Shown here piece by piece: positions 44,304 to 55,898 of a stretch of 64,000 bases of DNA; within the stretch, counting starts at the first letter, position 1, and the number at the start of each line of letters is the position of its first letter. The notes below the pieces were generated by a model. The model did not search any database and was not told where the DNA came from. It saw only the letters and a program-made list of their open reading frames with translations. The DNA comes from Micromonospora pattaloongensis. Its GTDB lineage: Bacteria; Actinomycetota; Actinomycetes; Mycobacteriales; Micromonosporaceae. The stretch covers positions 496,001-560,000 of the forward strand of contig NZ_FNPH01000003.1 of NCBI RefSeq assembly GCF_900107255.1. The letters run 5' to 3'. The translations under genes were made by a program, and so were the position numbers.

Positions 44304-45836
44304 TTAGGGGCGCGCGAGCAACTGGTCGACCGGCGCGAAGTCGTCGGTCAGCGGGCGCGCGTCGCCGATGAAACGGGTCAGCTCGGGCCCGGCGAGCAGG
44401 GTCACCGGCTCGTCGACCCCGTCCAGCCGGGCGCGTAGCGCGTCCATCGGCAGCGGCGCGGACCCGGCGACGATCAGGAAGTTGGCGCTGGTCCGCTCCG
44501 CCAGCGCGGCGGGCGGCGCGACGAGCGCGACGTGCGGGAATTCGGCGGCCACGGTGGCGAGCTCCGCCCGGATGAACCGCAGCGGCGGATAGTCGATCAC
44601 GTTCTGCACGTACACGCCCTGCGGGCGGGTGACCCGCCGCACCTCGGCCATCATCTCCCGGGTGGCCAGGTGCCACGGCACGACGAGGTGCCCGAAGGCG
44701 TCGCCGACCACGAGATCGGCACTGGCGGTGGCCGCCCCGGCGACCAGGAGCCGGGCATCCCCGACGCCCACCCGCAGTTCCCGGCTGTCGCGCACGCCGA
44801 GCTCGCGACGGCCCAGCGCCACCAGCTCGCCGTCGATCTCGTACACCGTGTTGACGGTCCCGGGCCGGGTCGCGGTCAGGTAACGCGGGACGGTGAAGCC
44901 GCCGCCACCGAGGTGCACCGCGTCGAGCCGCTGCCCGGGCGGCGCCACGACGTCGGCGACCGCGCCGATCCACTGCGTGTACGCGAACTCCAGGTGCGTC
45001 GGGTCGTCGAGGTCCACGTACGAGTGTTGGGCCGAGTTGAGCAGCAGCACCCGGCCCCCGGGGCGCTGCGGGTCGGCGGCGACGGCGGCGCAGGCGTACT
45101 CCGTCTCGACGTCGCACGGGGTGGGCACGACCGCGGCGAGGCTGGCGGCGACGAGCCCGAGCAGCGCCGCGACGACGCGGGTCCGGGGCGGCGCCGCCGC
45201 CGCGGGACGCCGGTCGCGCCGCCGCAGGTACGCGCCGAGCGCGATGCCGGACACCCCGAGCAGCACACCCAGGCCGACCATGGTCACGCTGCTCGGCACC
45301 GCGGCGACGAGAACGAATCCGGTGCCGAGGGTCGCGGTGATCGCGCCCAGCGTGCCGATGCTCGACAGCCGCCCCACGACCCGACCCGTGCTGGCCAGGT
45401 CGCCGAGCTGCAGCTTGACCACGAGCGGCGTGACGGCGGAGAGCAGCGCGGCCGGCACGAAGACGGCGAGCGCGGTGAGCAGCAGGACGGCGCCGGCGGC
45501 GCCGCCGCGCAGCACCTCGCCGGCGTACCGGACGATCGGCAGGGTGAGCGCGGTCGCGATGCCGGCGAGCACCAGCGCCGGGCCGAGCAGCGGCCGCGGG
45601 TCGCGCCGGTCGGCGAGCCAGCCGCCCGTCCAGGCGCCGTACGCGATCGCGGCCAGCGCCACGCCGATCACCGAGCTGCTGGTCTGCAGCGTGACGCCGA
45701 CGTACGGGCCGACGAGCCGCAGCGCGACGATCTCGAGCACCAGCACGGCCCCGCTGGACAGGAAGACCAGCGCCGCCGCGAGCCGGTCGGGCAGCGGGCG
45801 GACATCGACGACCGCGTCGGCCGGTGGAGTCTCCAT
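44304..45836 (-). CDS. Membrane protein with spermidine-synthase-like domain
   Basis: 510 residues. About seven N-terminal hydrophobic helices (20-240), like half an MFS protein (ALVFLSSGAVLVLEIVALRL), are fused to a Rossmann-type aminopropyltransferase domain (about 265-500) with LDAVHLGGGGFTVPRYL and DLVVGDAFGHL. Soluble spermidine synthases use an Asp in GGGDG; here GGGGFTVPR differs, so enzymatic activity is uncertain. The family is widespread in actinobacteria with unknown role. ATG 45836. The kinase gene lies 75 bases downstream on the same strand. Confidence 0.85.
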   Translation of the reverse strand: METPPADAVVDVRPLPDRLAAALVFLSSGAVLVLEIVALRLVGPYVGVTLQTSSSVIGVALAAIAYGAWTGGWLADRRDPRPLLGPALVLAGIATALTLPIVRYAGEVLRGGAAGAVLLLTALAVFVPAALLSAVTPLVVKLQLGDLASTGRVVGRLSSIGTLGAITATLGTGFVLVAAVPSSVTMVGLGVLLGVSGIALGAYLRRRDRRPAAAAPPRTRVVAALLGLVAASLAAVVPTPCDVETEYACAAVAADPQRPGGRVLLLNSAQHSYVDLDDPTHLEFAYTQWIGAVADVVAPPGQRLDAVHLGGGGFTVPRYLTATRPGTVNTVYEIDGELVALGRRELGVRDSRELRVGVGDARLLVAGAATASADLVVGDAFGHLVVPWHLATREMMAEVRRVTRPQGVYVQNVIDYPPLRFIRAELATVAAEFPHVALVAPPAALAERTSANFLIVAGSAPLPMDALRARLDGVDEPVTLLAGPELTRFIGDARPLTDDFAPVDQLLARP

Positions 45837-45875
45837 CGCTGCGATGGTACGCAGCGCGGGGACGCGGTCGGCGGA

Positions 45876-46904
45876 TTACACCATCGACAGGTGGACGTGA
45901 TTGGTGTGGTCGCCGGCCGGGCTGCCGCCGCCGCTGTAGGAGCGCCACCCGGTGCCGGGCATCCAGATCTGGCGGTACCAGATCACGTACATGACGCCGA
46001 GGCGGTCGGCGTTCTTGATGTAGAACGACGCCAGGTTGTCGCCGTACGTCTTGTCGGATCCGGACGCGGCCACGTCCTCGAACCCGCCCTGCGCGGCGGC
46101 GAAGTCGCAGGCCCGTCCCTTCGGGTGTTCACCGCCGCCGCCGCTGCGGAAGCAGGAGACGTGGTGGTTAAAGCCGTTGGCCTGGGCCTGCTTGAGCGCG
46201 TGCAGGGTGCGCGGGGTGAGGCAGCCGGAGGTGGTCGGGTCGTCGATGGTGCAGGACTCGTTCGGCCACGAGCCGTCCGAGTTGCGCGGCGCGGGCTTGG
46301 CCAGCGGCGAGTTGGGGTTGATGAAACCCCCGGCCGCGCCGCCGCCGACGGAGGCCAGCGCGATCTCGGCGTCGCGCTTCTTGCGCGCCATGACCTTTTC
46401 CTGCTTCTGCTGCTCCCGCACCTCGTTGTCGATCGCCGTCTTGGCCCGCCTCGCCTGCTGGCGCGTCTCGGTGAGCTCCCGCAGCTGCCGGCCGTCGCGC
46501 TGGGCGAGCGTCTCGAGCCCGGCGGCGCGCTCGATGAACGCGTCCGGCGACGCGCTGTTGAGCAGCACGGCGAACGCGGAGACCCGCCCCAGCCGGTACG
46601 ACTTGTCCGCGACCGCGGCCATCTGCACATTGAGCGCCGCGAGCCGCTGCTCCAGCCGCTTGAGCTCCACCCCGAGCTCGAGCTGGCGCTTCTTCGAGTT
46701 GGCCAGCTTCGCCTTCGCCTCGATGTGCCCCTTGGCCGCCGCCTCGAGCTTGGCGCGCAGGGTCTTGCTGCCGCCCTCGTTGGGCGGCGTGTTGGGGGCG
46801 GCACCGGCGACGCCGGGCGCCCCGACGAGGAACGCCACGGCGGTGAAGAGCGCCACGACCGGGGCCAGGGCCCGGTGCCGGGGGGTGAGCCTCTTGCCGA
46901 TCAA
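45876..46904 (-). CDS. Secreted coiled-coil protein with C-terminal ARB_07466-like domain
   Basis: 342 residues. Signal peptide (LAPVVALFTAVAFLVGAPGV, then AGAAP). A long coiled coil of about 40-175 (LRAKLEAAAKGHIEAKAKLA; ELKRLEQRLAALNVQMA) follows, then a short linker and a C-terminal domain from about 225. That domain has HPKGRACDF and DHTNHVHLSM, a His/Asp/His arrangement like M15-type zinc peptidases. It may act on the cell wall outside the membrane; catalysis is not proven. ATG 46904. Its architecture parallels the NlpC/P60 protein at 29890. Confidence 0.85.
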   Translation of the reverse strand: MIGKRLTPRHRALAPVVALFTAVAFLVGAPGVAGAAPNTPPNEGGSKTLRAKLEAAAKGHIEAKAKLANSKKRQLELGVELKRLEQRLAALNVQMAAVADKSYRLGRVSAFAVLLNSASPDAFIERAAGLETLAQRDGRQLRELTETRQQARRAKTAIDNEVREQQKQEKVMARKKRDAEIALASVGGGAAGGFINPNSPLAKPAPRNSDGSWPNESCTIDDPTTSGCLTPRTLHALKQAQANGFNHHVSCFRSGGGGEHPKGRACDFAAAQGGFEDVAASGSDKTYGDNLASFYIKNADRLGVMYVIWYRQIWMPGTGWRSYSGGGSPAGDHTNHVHLSMV

Positions 46905-47172
46905 AGCCGTTCCTTCCGTTGGCCGCCTACCACGTCAGCTGACGGGTTCGCCGATGGAACGCTCGCCACCGCTGGCGCGGATTCACCCCACGGTGGCGGT
47001 TCCCCGGCTCGCCGTTGGACGATCCGGCGGCGGTCCCCGCCGGCGCCCGGGGGGCACCGCCTGGCGAAGACCGTCGGTCACTTTACCGGACCCGGCCGCG
47101 ATCCCGGATCACCGCCGCATTAGCACACCCGGACCCCAATTCCCGCCCCGACCCGCCGAACCCACGCCCCCC

Positions 47173-47235
47173 GTCGATCAAGGAGTCGGCAGCAGCGCGG
47201 GCGGCCTTTTCCGCCGCCCGGCCCTTGCTCAATCC
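47173..47235. repeat. Degenerate copy of the GATCAAGG inverted repeat
   Basis: GTCGATCAAGGAGTCGGC resembles the arm of the repeat at 33133, and CCTTGCTCAAT mirrors it at the other end. Between them is an 8-bp hairpin (CGGGCGGC/GCCGCCCG, loop 47206-47212). It lies just past the IMPase stop, so it could end that operon. The rest of 46905-47249 shows no gene. Confidence 0.5.
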
Positions 47236-47249
47236 ACGCCGGGGGTTGG

Positions 47250-48059
47250 TCACGTTGGGGATTCGGCCGAGAGCAGCGCGGTGTGGACGGCGTGCCAGAT
47301 CTCGTCGGAGGCCGCCACCAGCAGCCCGGATCGGTCGTCGGCCGGGTCGTACGGGGTGCCGTCGAAGCGGGCCGCCACCCCGCCGGCCTCGCGCAGCAGC
47401 AGTGCGCCGGGCGTGTGGTCCCACGGCAGCGCGCGCCAGAAGAGCGCGAAGTGCTGGTGGCCCGCGAGGATGTCGAGGTATTCGCGCCCCGCGCAGTGCT
47501 GCCCGGCGAGCACCGCGCCGAGCCGCCGCGTGCCGGCGGCCGCCCGCGCCCGCAACTCGGGCGACAGGAACCGGATCATCGCCGGCCCGCGCAGGGCGGC
47601 CGGGCCGGGCGGTGGCTGCGGCGGACCCATCCGGAGGCCGTCGACGTACGTGCCGGCACCGGCCTCGGTCACCGCGAGGGTCCCGGCGATCGGGTCGTAG
47701 ATCCAGCCCGCCACCGGCGCCCCGCCGCGCAGCAGCGCCACCATCAACACGAAGGGCGGGTGCCCGGCGGCGAAGTTGCCGGTGCCGTCGATCGGGTCGA
47801 CGATCCACACGTCGCCGGTGTCGCGGAGCAGGCCGAGCCGGGACGGGTCGTCGGCCACCGCCTCCTCGCCCACCACGACGGAGCCCGGCAGCAGCCGCGT
47901 CAGCCCCTCGGTCAGCAGCTCCTCGGCGCGCCGGTCGGCGACCGTCACCAGATCTCCGGGGGCCTTCTCCCGGACGTCGGTCTCGGAAAGCCCGCCGAAC
48001 AGCGGCAGCACCGCCGTCGCGGCGACGTCCCGGAGCAGCGCGGCGACCTCGTCGATCAT
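47250..48059 (-). CDS. Inositol monophosphatase family protein
   Basis: 269 residues. The metal-binding motifs of the IMPase/CysQ/FBPase superfamily are present: [10 protein letters not shown] (about 62-71), [12 protein letters not shown] (85-96) and [17 protein letters not shown] near 210-226. It removes phosphate from inositol or related phosphates with Mg2+; the exact substrate (inositol phosphate, histidinol phosphate, PAP) cannot be told. ATG 48059 overlaps the stop of the response-regulator gene (ATGA), which makes it the fourth gene of a signalling operon. Confidence 0.93.
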   Translation of the reverse strand: MIDEVAALLRDVAATAVLPLFGGLSETDVREKAPGDLVTVADRRAEELLTEGLTRLLPGSVVVGEEAVADDPSRLGLLRDTGDVWIVDPIDGTGNFAAGHPPFVLMVALLRGGAPVAGWIYDPIAGTLAVTEAGAGTYVDGLRMGPPQPPPGPAALRGPAMIRFLSPELRARAAAGTRRLGAVLAGQHCAGREYLDILAGHQHFALFWRALPWDHTPGALLLREAGGVAARFDGTPYDPADDRSGLLVAASDEIWHAVHTALLSAESPT

Positions 48060-48511
48060 GCGGTGCGCGGCGGCAGCTTCACCACGCTGACGAAGAACTC
48101 GTCGATCTGACGGATCACCGCGATGAAGCGGTCGAAATCCACCGGCTTGGTGACGTACGCGTTGGCGTGCAGCTGGTAGCTGCGCAGGATGTCCTCGTCG
48201 GCCTGGGACGTGGTGAGCACCACGACGGGGATCTTCCCGAGCTCCTCGTCCTTCTTTATCTCGGCGAGCACCTCGCGCCCGTCCCGCTTGGGCAGGTTGA
48301 GATCGAGCAGGATCAGGTCGGGCAGGACCGCGTCCGCGTACTTTCCCTCGCGGCGCAGGTAGGCCAACGCCTCGGCGCCGTCGGAGACCACGTTGAGCCG
48401 GTTGCCGACCTTGTGCTCCTCGAACGCCTCCTGGGTCATCAGGACGTCGCCCGGGTCGTCCTCGACGAGCAGCACCTCGATGGGCTGGTGTCCGTTCGAC
48501 GGTGCCGTCAT
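48056..48511 (-). CDS. Stand-alone response regulator (Rcp1-like receiver)
   Basis: 151 residues, one receiver domain only. Acidic pair in LLVEDDPGD (about 15-22), phospho-acceptor Asp70 ([13 protein letters not shown]), Thr101 region ([12 protein letters not shown]) and Lys122 (YVTKPVDF). There is no output domain, like cyanobacterial Rcp1 partners of phytochrome kinases. It likely carries phosphate from the upstream histidine kinase to another protein. ATG 48511, 13 bases after the kinase gene. Confidence 0.94.
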   Translation of the reverse strand: MTAPSNGHQPIEVLLVEDDPGDVLMTQEAFEEHKVGNRLNVVSDGAEALAYLRREGKYADAVLPDLILLDLNLPKRDGREVLAEIKKDEELGKIPVVVLTTSQADEDILRSYQLHANAYVTKPVDFDRFIAVIRQIDEFFVSVVKLPPRTA

Positions 48512-48524
48512 GCCCGCATCTCCT

Positions 48525-50149
<1,625 letters not shown>

Positions 50150-50153
<4 letters not shown>

Positions 50154-51487
50154 CGGCCGCCACCCCGGCTGACCAGCAGCATCGCCACGTCGTCGGCGAG
50201 CGGACCGCCGTTGACCTCCTCGGCGCGGCCCACCAGCCAGGCCGGCAGGTCGCCGAGCGGCACCTGCCGGGTGGCCGGCTCCGCGAACAGGGTCTGCAGC
50301 CCCGACACGTCGAGGCGCTCGTTGCTGGGGCCGATCCGCCCCTCGATGAGTCCGTCGGTATACATCAGCAAGGACCAGTCGTCGCTCGGAAACTCCACAT
50401 CGAATGCGGTCGGCCGGCGCGGCGCCACGCCGAGCAGCAGACCGCCCGGCGCCGGCACCGGGGTCACCGTCCCGCCGGAGAGCAACAGCGGCGGCGGGTG
50501 CCCGGCCAGCCGCACCCGCGCCCGGTTCTCCGCCAGGTCGAGCTGGACCGCGGCCACGGTCGCGAAGATCTCCCGCAGCCGCCGTTCGGTCATCAGCACC
50601 TGCTCCAGCGCCGGCAGCACCTCGTCTTCGGGCACCCCGGCCAGGATCAAGGCCCGCCAGGCCACCCGCAATTCGACCCCGAGCGCCGCCTCGTCGGCGC
50701 CGTGCCCGCACACGTCGCCGATGATCAACTCGATCCGGTCCGGCGCGGTCTGCACCACGTCGAAGAAGTCGCCGCCGATCAGCGCCGCGTGCCGGCCCGG
50801 CCGGTAGAAGGTGTGCACCGCCACCTGATCGCTCTGCATCAGCGGCTGCGGCAGCAGGCCCCGCTCCAGCCGCGCGGACTCGGCCTGCCGCAGCTCGACC
50901 TCGCGCAGCCGGCGGGCGTTCTCGTCGGCGCGCTTCCGCTCGACCGCGTACCGCAGCGACCGGCTCAGCAGCACCCCGTCGACCTGCCCCTTGACGAGGT
51001 AGTCCTGGGCGCCCTCGCCGACCGCCGCCACGCCCAGGTGCTCGTCCTGCCGACCGGTGAGCACGCAGACCGCCGCCCGGCCGGCCATCGCCAGCACAAG
51101 CCGCAGCCCGTCCAGCCCCTGTGCGTCGGGCAGCCCGAGGTCGAGCAGGACGCAGTCCATGCTGGCGATCTGCTGGCGGGCCTGCGTGAGGCTCGTCGCG
51201 ACGACCAGGTCGACCGCCGCCTCGGCCTCGGCGAGCAGTTCGGTGACGAGGAAGGCGTCCCCCTCGTCGTCCTCGACCAGCAGCACCTTCAGCCGCTCGG
51301 GCTGCGGCAGCACGACGCCCCGATCGAGCCCGCGCTGCGGCTGGGCCGGCAGGGGCACCACGGAAGCCCCGGTCACGCCGCGACCCGGGTCGGCGGCGCG
51401 ATCGTCAGCCGTCGCGCTGGCGGTGGTGTGATTGCGGGCTCCTTCGTGGGCGTCCGGCCGATCGTGTACCAGCCAACGCTCCCACAC
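50150..51487 (-). CDS. Receiver-SpoIIE (PP2C-type) phosphatase
   Basis: 445 residues if GTG 51487 is used; the first about 60 are poorly conserved-looking and a later start such as GTG 51376 is possible. Receiver domain about 65-190: VLLVEDDEGDAFL, DCVLLDLGLPDAQG and YLVKGQVDG. A helical linker follows, then the SpoIIE/PP2C domain (about 215-440) with GGDFFDVVQT, GDVCGHGADEAALG, LLMYTDGLIEGR and the final DDVAMLLVSR metal Asp pair. Such RsbU-like phosphatases dephosphorylate anti-anti-sigma factors. It leads an operon with the histidine kinase, receiver and IMPase. Confidence 0.93.
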
Positions 51488-51663
51488 AACACGACGAGTG
51501 GTAACGGCCGGCCTACGACAAGTGTGACCGACCGAATTTGCTAGGCGCTCTCTGGTTGCCGTTCGGCAACTAACCTACGTGAGATCGCCGCCGGATCCCA
51601 GGCCGGGCCCGGCCCTCGGCGCCCGCCCTCCGGTGTCGCCGCCGGGCGGGTCGGCGCACAGCA

Positions 51664-51699
51664 ACGGGCGGGGGACGCGCTGCCGCCTCCCCCGCCCGT
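51664..51699 (-). terminator. Terminator of the GH9 gene
   Basis: A 12-bp perfect stem (ACGGGCGGGGGA and complement) with a 12-base loop, 12 bases past the GH9 stop on the minus strand. Between this and the SpoIIE start lies a small GTTGCC-GTTC-GGCAAC hairpin at 51555-51570. Confidence 0.75.
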
Positions 51700-51710
51700 C
51701 ACGCCGTCCG

Positions 51711-53981
51711 CTAGAAGCGGCTGCGCGCGTCCCCGGCCCCCTGGTCGGCGACGAACGCCGCCACCCAGGCGAGCGGCGAGTTCCAGTTGATCGTCAACTC
51801 GTTGGTCGACCAGGACTCGATGTCGTCGATGTAGCAGAACTGCGGGGCGCAGTTGCGCAGCTTCTGCTGGGCGAGCGGGTCCTGAATCGAGGAGTTCGGG
51901 CCCCCGGCCAGCGTCCCGCGCGGCGGGTTCGGCAGCGCGGGGTCGAGCTGGCGGGCGTACCACCGGCTGTGCTGGTTGTGGGAGGCCACCTCGCCGTAGC
52001 CGGTCACGTAGGAGTGGTTCAGCGCGTTGCGGCCGAAGATGTAGTCCATCGTCTCCAGCACCCCCTCGCGGTACTTGGCGTTGCCCGTGATGTCGAACGC
52101 GGTCGCCATGACCACCGCGTTGTTGAGGATCAGGTTGTTGGAACCCCAGTCGTACGTGTTGTCGGCGGGCGCGTACGGAATGCCGTACGGGTGGGCCCGC
52201 AGGGTCGCCAGGTACGTGTCGGCCCCCTGCGCCACCGAGGCACGGACCCGCTCCCGGTCGGGCAGCCGGTTCGGCAGCGTGGCCAGGTCGAGGCGGCCGA
52301 GCTGAGCTGTGCTGCCCCAGTCGAAGCCGCGGTCGCGCCAGATGTTGGCGGTGTGGTGCGGGGAGGCGAGCACGAAGTCGCGGAACTCCGTACCGCCGGT
52401 GGTGATGTAGAGCTCGGCGGCGGCCCAGTAGAACTCGTCGCTGACGTCGCCGTCGCTGTAGGCGCCGCCGCCGTTGCCGTCGGCCGGGTCGGCGTACACC
52501 GTGGGGTTGGCCTTCGCGGCGGCCCAGGCCGCCTTCGCCGCGGCCAGGTTCCGGGCGGCGAACGCCCGGTCGTACGGAGCGAAGACCCGCGCCGCCTGCG
52601 CGGCCGTGGCCGCCAGGTTGAGCGTGGCCGCGGTCGACGGCGGGTGCAGCTCGCGCTTCTTCGCGTCGAGGTGCGGCAGCAGCGGCAGCCCGGTCCACGA
52701 GTCGTCATGGATCTTGTGGTGCGCCATGCCGGCCCGCGGCTTACCCGCCGGCACCTGCATGCTGAGCAGGAACTCCTGCTCCCACCGCGCCTCGTCGAGG
52801 ATGTCCGGCACCCGGTTGCCGCTCTCCGGCAGGGCCAGCGTGCCGTCGCCCAGCTTCCACGGCCGGCCCGTCCGGGCCAGCGCCGAGCGCTCGTACTCGC
52901 TCATCAGCTGGTAGACCGAGATGCCGCCGTTGACCACGTACTTGCCGTGGTCGCCGGCGTCGTACCAGCCGCCGGCGACGTTCAGCGTGTAGTCGCAGAC
53001 CCCCGGCTGGCAGGGCACCGCCGTGTCGCCCTGGTTCGGCGCCACGCCCACGTGACCGGCGGGGCGGCCGTAGCCGGGACGGAGCCGGTCGAGGATCTCT
53101 ATGCCGCTGCGCTGGGTGTAGTAGAACTTCAGCGCGTCCAGGCGGAGCTGCTCGTAGAAGGCCGAGCCGATGTCGAACGGCCGGCTCGTCTCCCCGTCGG
53201 CCACCAGCGTGTAGCCCGCGCCCTCGCTCCGGTAGCCGGTGAAGTCGATTGTGTGCACGCGCTGGCCGGACGACGCGTCCAGGCCGCGCGGGGTGGTCCG
53301 GCCGGTGGCCACGACGGTGCCGGCCGCGTTCCTGAGCTGCCACGGCAGCGCGTCGGCGGCGTCGGTGACCACGGTCGCCCTCTTCGGCCCCTTCGGCAGG
53401 TAGCCCACCTGGTTCACCCGGACCCGCGGGCCGGTGTCCGGGACGTACTCCTCGGGCTCCGCACCACCCTGCAGGGAGACGTTGTCCGCGCAGAAGGTCC
53501 ACGGGGTGGCGCTGCCGCCGAGCTGGAACGCGACCTGCGCGTTCGGCAGATCGACCGGCGAGGTGAACGTGTACGTGTAGTCGTTGCCGGAGACGCTCAG
53601 CTCGGGATTGACCGCGAGGTACTGGGTGTACGGGTCGACCGGCAGCTGCACGAGCGCCTTGCCGACCTTGGCGGGCGTCGCCCGGCCGAAGAACCGGAAC
53701 TGGTACGTCTCGCCGGCCACCAGCGGCACGTTGTCGTGCCCGATGATCACGTCCCACGGGTTGACGGTGCCACCGGGGATGTCCGCGCAGAGTTGCCCGG
53801 TGCTGGAGTCGAGCGTGATGTTGCCGGTGCCCCACCACGGGGCGTGGCCGTTGTCGAAGGTGCCGTTGACGATCTGCTCCGGCCCGTCGGCCTGGGCGGC
53901 GGTGCCAGTCAGGCCCGTGACGGCCAGCGTGGTCGCCAGCGTGACGGCGAGCGGCACGGCCCGCCGGGTTCGTGTGAACAC
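51711..53981 (-). CDS. Secreted GH9 endoglucanase with CBM4/9-like and CelD_N domains
   Basis: 756 residues. Signal peptide about 1-32 ([20 protein letters not shown]). A CBM4/9-like beta-sandwich covers about 34-175 ([20 protein letters not shown]). The CelD_N immunoglobulin-like domain covers about 185-270 ([19 protein letters not shown]). The GH9 catalytic barrel has [13 protein letters not shown] (nucleophile-side Asp pair), HNQHSRW and, near the end, [13 protein letters not shown] with the catalytic Glu. It cuts cellulose or other beta-1,4-glucans. GTG 53981 follows GAAAGGAC. A perfect CebR-type operator lies 75 bases upstream. Confidence 0.96.
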   Translation of the reverse strand: MFTRTRRAVPLAVTLATTLAVTGLTGTAAQADGPEQIVNGTFDNGHAPWWGTGNITLDSSTGQLCADIPGGTVNPWDVIIGHDNVPLVAGETYQFRFFGRATPAKVGKALVQLPVDPYTQYLAVNPELSVSGNDYTYTFTSPVDLPNAQVAFQLGGSATPWTFCADNVSLQGGAEPEEYVPDTGPRVRVNQVGYLPKGPKRATVVTDAADALPWQLRNAAGTVVATGRTTPRGLDASSGQRVHTIDFTGYRSEGAGYTLVADGETSRPFDIGSAFYEQLRLDALKFYYTQRSGIEILDRLRPGYGRPAGHVGVAPNQGDTAVPCQPGVCDYTLNVAGGWYDAGDHGKYVVNGGISVYQLMSEYERSALARTGRPWKLGDGTLALPESGNRVPDILDEARWEQEFLLSMQVPAGKPRAGMAHHKIHDDSWTGLPLLPHLDAKKRELHPPSTAATLNLAATAAQAARVFAPYDRAFAARNLAAAKAAWAAAKANPTVYADPADGNGGGAYSDGDVSDEFYWAAAELYITTGGTEFRDFVLASPHHTANIWRDRGFDWGSTAQLGRLDLATLPNRLPDRERVRASVAQGADTYLATLRAHPYGIPYAPADNTYDWGSNNLILNNAVVMATAFDITGNAKYREGVLETMDYIFGRNALNHSYVTGYGEVASHNQHSRWYARQLDPALPNPPRGTLAGGPNSSIQDPLAQQKLRNCAPQFCYIDDIESWSTNELTINWNSPLAWVAAFVADQGAGDARSRF

Positions 53982-54055
53982 GTGAGTCCTTTCGATGGGG
54001 CGGCGACCCGGGGGTGGACGCCGCCGGCCGGGGGTGAGGTGCATCGAAAGATCAC

Positions 54056-54069
54056 TGGGAGCGCTCCCA
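54056..54069. promoter_or_regulatory. CebR/CelR operator
   Basis: TGGGAGCGCTCCCA is the exact 14-bp palindrome bound by the cellobiose-responsive LacI-family repressors CelR (Thermobifida) and CebR (Streptomyces); here it extends to 16 bp with flanking C/G. It lies 75 bases upstream of the GH9 start. Confidence 0.93.
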
Positions 54070-54142
54070 GCTGTCCCGCATGTTCCCAGCGTGTTACCGC
54101 GCTGTCAATAGACGCTCACGGCTGCCGTTCTCGTCTCGCCAT

Positions 54143-54182
54143 CCCCCATCATAGTGGAGCGGCCGCTCCACTATGATGGGGG
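54143..54182. promoter_or_regulatory. Perfect 40-bp palindrome, likely TetR operator
   Basis: The two 20-base arms (CCCCCATCATAGTGGAGCGG and its exact complement) meet without a spacer. The outer AT-containing parts resemble a -10 region (TATGAT at 54172-54177 on the plus strand). It ends 30 bases before the TetR start and suggests autoregulation by two TetR dimers. Confidence 0.85.
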
Positions 54183-54212
54183 CGACTACACGGGCCGCAG
54201 AGGAGGACGCCG

Positions 54213-54821
54213 ATGCCCCGGCCACGGGTCCACGCGCCCGACGCCGTCCTGGACGCCGCCGAGGAGCTGCTGGTCGAGCGCGGTCGCGCGCAGCTGACCA
54301 TCCGCGTCCTGGCCGAGCGGTCCGGCGCCTCCAACGGCAGCATCTACCACGCCTTCGGCTCGTTGGAGACCGTCGTGGGGGCCGCCTGGCTGCGCCGTGC
54401 GCGGCAGTTCCTCACCCTGCAGGCCACCGCCGTGGAGCAGGAGCTGGCCGCCGGCGACGGCCGGCGGGCCGTGCAGGCCGCGGCCGACGCGCCGGCCCGG
54501 CTCGCCGACGACGACCTGCGCGCTGCGCAACTACTGGTCGCCCTGCAGCGTGACGACGTGCTCACCGACGCGGTGGCCGCACCGATCGCCGACAAGCTGC
54601 GGGCGCTCGACACCACCCTCGTCGCCACCCTCCGCCGGCTGGCCCGGGCGGTCTGGGACCGCGGTGACGCCGCCACGGTTGACGTCGTCACCGTCTGCGT
54701 GGTGCGGCTGCCCGCGGCGCTGCTGTTCGGCGAGATCCGCACCGGGCGCGTCCATCCACACACCCGAGCCCAGCTCGCCGCCGCCGTCGGCGCCGTCCTC
54801 GACTGCGGCCCACCGCACTGA
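54213..54821 (+). CDS. TetR-family regulator
   Basis: 202 residues. HTH region: APDAVLDAAEELLVERGRAQ, TIRVLAERSGASNGSIYHAF. The C-terminal domain is typical helical TetR_C with unknown ligand; given the next gene it may sense an acyl-CoA or similar compound (inference). ATG 54213 lies 30 bases after the 40-bp palindrome. It is followed after 44 bases by the enoyl-CoA hydratase-like gene, so the two probably form one operon. Confidence 0.93.
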   Translation: MPRPRVHAPDAVLDAAEELLVERGRAQLTIRVLAERSGASNGSIYHAFGSLETVVGAAWLRRARQFLTLQATAVEQELAAGDGRRAVQAAADAPARLADDDLRAAQLLVALQRDDVLTDAVAAPIADKLRALDTTLVATLRRLARAVWDRGDAATVDVVTVCVVRLPAALLFGEIRTGRVHPHTRAQLAAAVGAVLDCGPPH

Positions 54822-54865
54822 GCACTCAGCACCCACGCACCGCCACACCACCCGGAGGAGCCCCG

Positions 54866-55537
54866 ATGCCCACGCTGGAACGTCACGACGACGTCTTCGT
54901 CCTCGACCTCGGCGACACCGAGAACCGCTTCCACCCCGACTGGCTGGCCGCGGTTGGCGCCGCCCTCGACGAGGTCGAGGAGACCGACGGGCCGCGCGCC
55001 CTGGTCACCGTCGCCACGGGCAAGTTCTTCTCCAACGGCCTGGACCTGGACTGGCTGGGCGCCCACCCCGACCAGCAGGAGGGCTACGTCCGCGACGTCC
55101 ACGCGCTGCTGGCCCGGGTGCTGGCGCTCCCAGTGATCACCGTGGCAGCGCTGCAAGGGCACACCTTCGCCGCCGGCGCCATGCTGTCCCTCGCTCACGA
55201 CATGCGGGTGATGCGCGCCGACCGCGGCTTCTGGTGCCTGCCCGAGGCCGACATCAACATCCCGTTCACCCGCGGCATGTCCGCACTCATCCAGGCCCGG
55301 CTGGCTCCGCAGACCGCCCACGAGGCGATGACCACCGCGCGCCGCTACGGCGGCGGCGACGCACTGACCGCCGGCATCGTCGACCACGCCGTTCCCGAGG
55401 ACGCCGTCCGCTCCACCGCCCTGCAACTCGCCGCCGCCCAGGTCAGCAAGGCAGGCACGACCCTCGCCACCATCAAGACCCGCATGTACAGCCCGGTCCT
55501 CGACCTGCTGCGCGACCGCACCAACCCCCGCGGCTGA
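54866..55537 (+). CDS. Enoyl-CoA hydratase/isomerase family protein
   Basis: 223 residues, slightly shorter than typical crotonases (about 260). The oxyanion-hole regions are present: FFSNGLDLDWL and QGHTFAAGAMLSLAHD. The catalytic position after GMSALIQARL (near DINIPFTRG) resembles enoyl-CoA isomerases (ECI) more than hydratases. It may move or hydrate a double bond in fatty acyl-CoA. ATG 54866 follows GGAGGAG. It is under likely control of the upstream TetR. Confidence 0.9.
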   Translation: MPTLERHDDVFVLDLGDTENRFHPDWLAAVGAALDEVEETDGPRALVTVATGKFFSNGLDLDWLGAHPDQQEGYVRDVHALLARVLALPVITVAALQGHTFAAGAMLSLAHDMRVMRADRGFWCLPEADINIPFTRGMSALIQARLAPQTAHEAMTTARRYGGGDALTAGIVDHAVPEDAVRSTALQLAAAQVSKAGTTLATIKTRMYSPVLDLLRDRTNPRG

Positions 55538-55574
55538 CTGCGTCAGCACGCAGGACCCGCTGGTACGCCCCTGC

Positions 55575-55898
55575 TCACAGACCGAAGACCTTAGCCGCCA
55601 CTGCGCCCACGACGAGCCAGACCAGGGCCCCCAGCGCGCAGGCGATAGGGACGACTACCCCGACCCATGTCCTGACTCCCCCGCCCCATGTCCTGACGAA
55701 AGCGAAGGGGACGAACAACGCCAATCCCGCGACGACAAGCACGCCGCACACCGCAGTCAGGTACGCACGGTGTCCATCACTAGCAACTTGCTCCCAACCG
55801 GACCGGAGCAGCGCGATGAGAAACAAATCGAGGAGCCCGACCGCCAAGACGGTGACCGTCAGACCCGCTCCGTAGATCACTTTTGCCGTTCCCGTCAT
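55575..55898 (-). CDS. Hypothetical three-helix membrane protein
   Basis: 107 residues, three hydrophobic segments (IYGAGLTVTVLAVGLLDLFL; AVCGVLVVAGLALFVPFAF; VGVVVPIACALGALVWLVVG). ATG 55898 follows GGAAGGTAG. I do not recognise a family. The upstream reading frame (a GNAT remnant) ends inside its start codon as ATGA, possibly by chance. Confidence 0.65.
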   Translation of the reverse strand: MTGTAKVIYGAGLTVTVLAVGLLDLFLIALLRSGWEQVASDGHRAYLTAVCGVLVVAGLALFVPFAFVRTWGGGVRTWVGVVVPIACALGALVWLVVGAVAAKVFGL

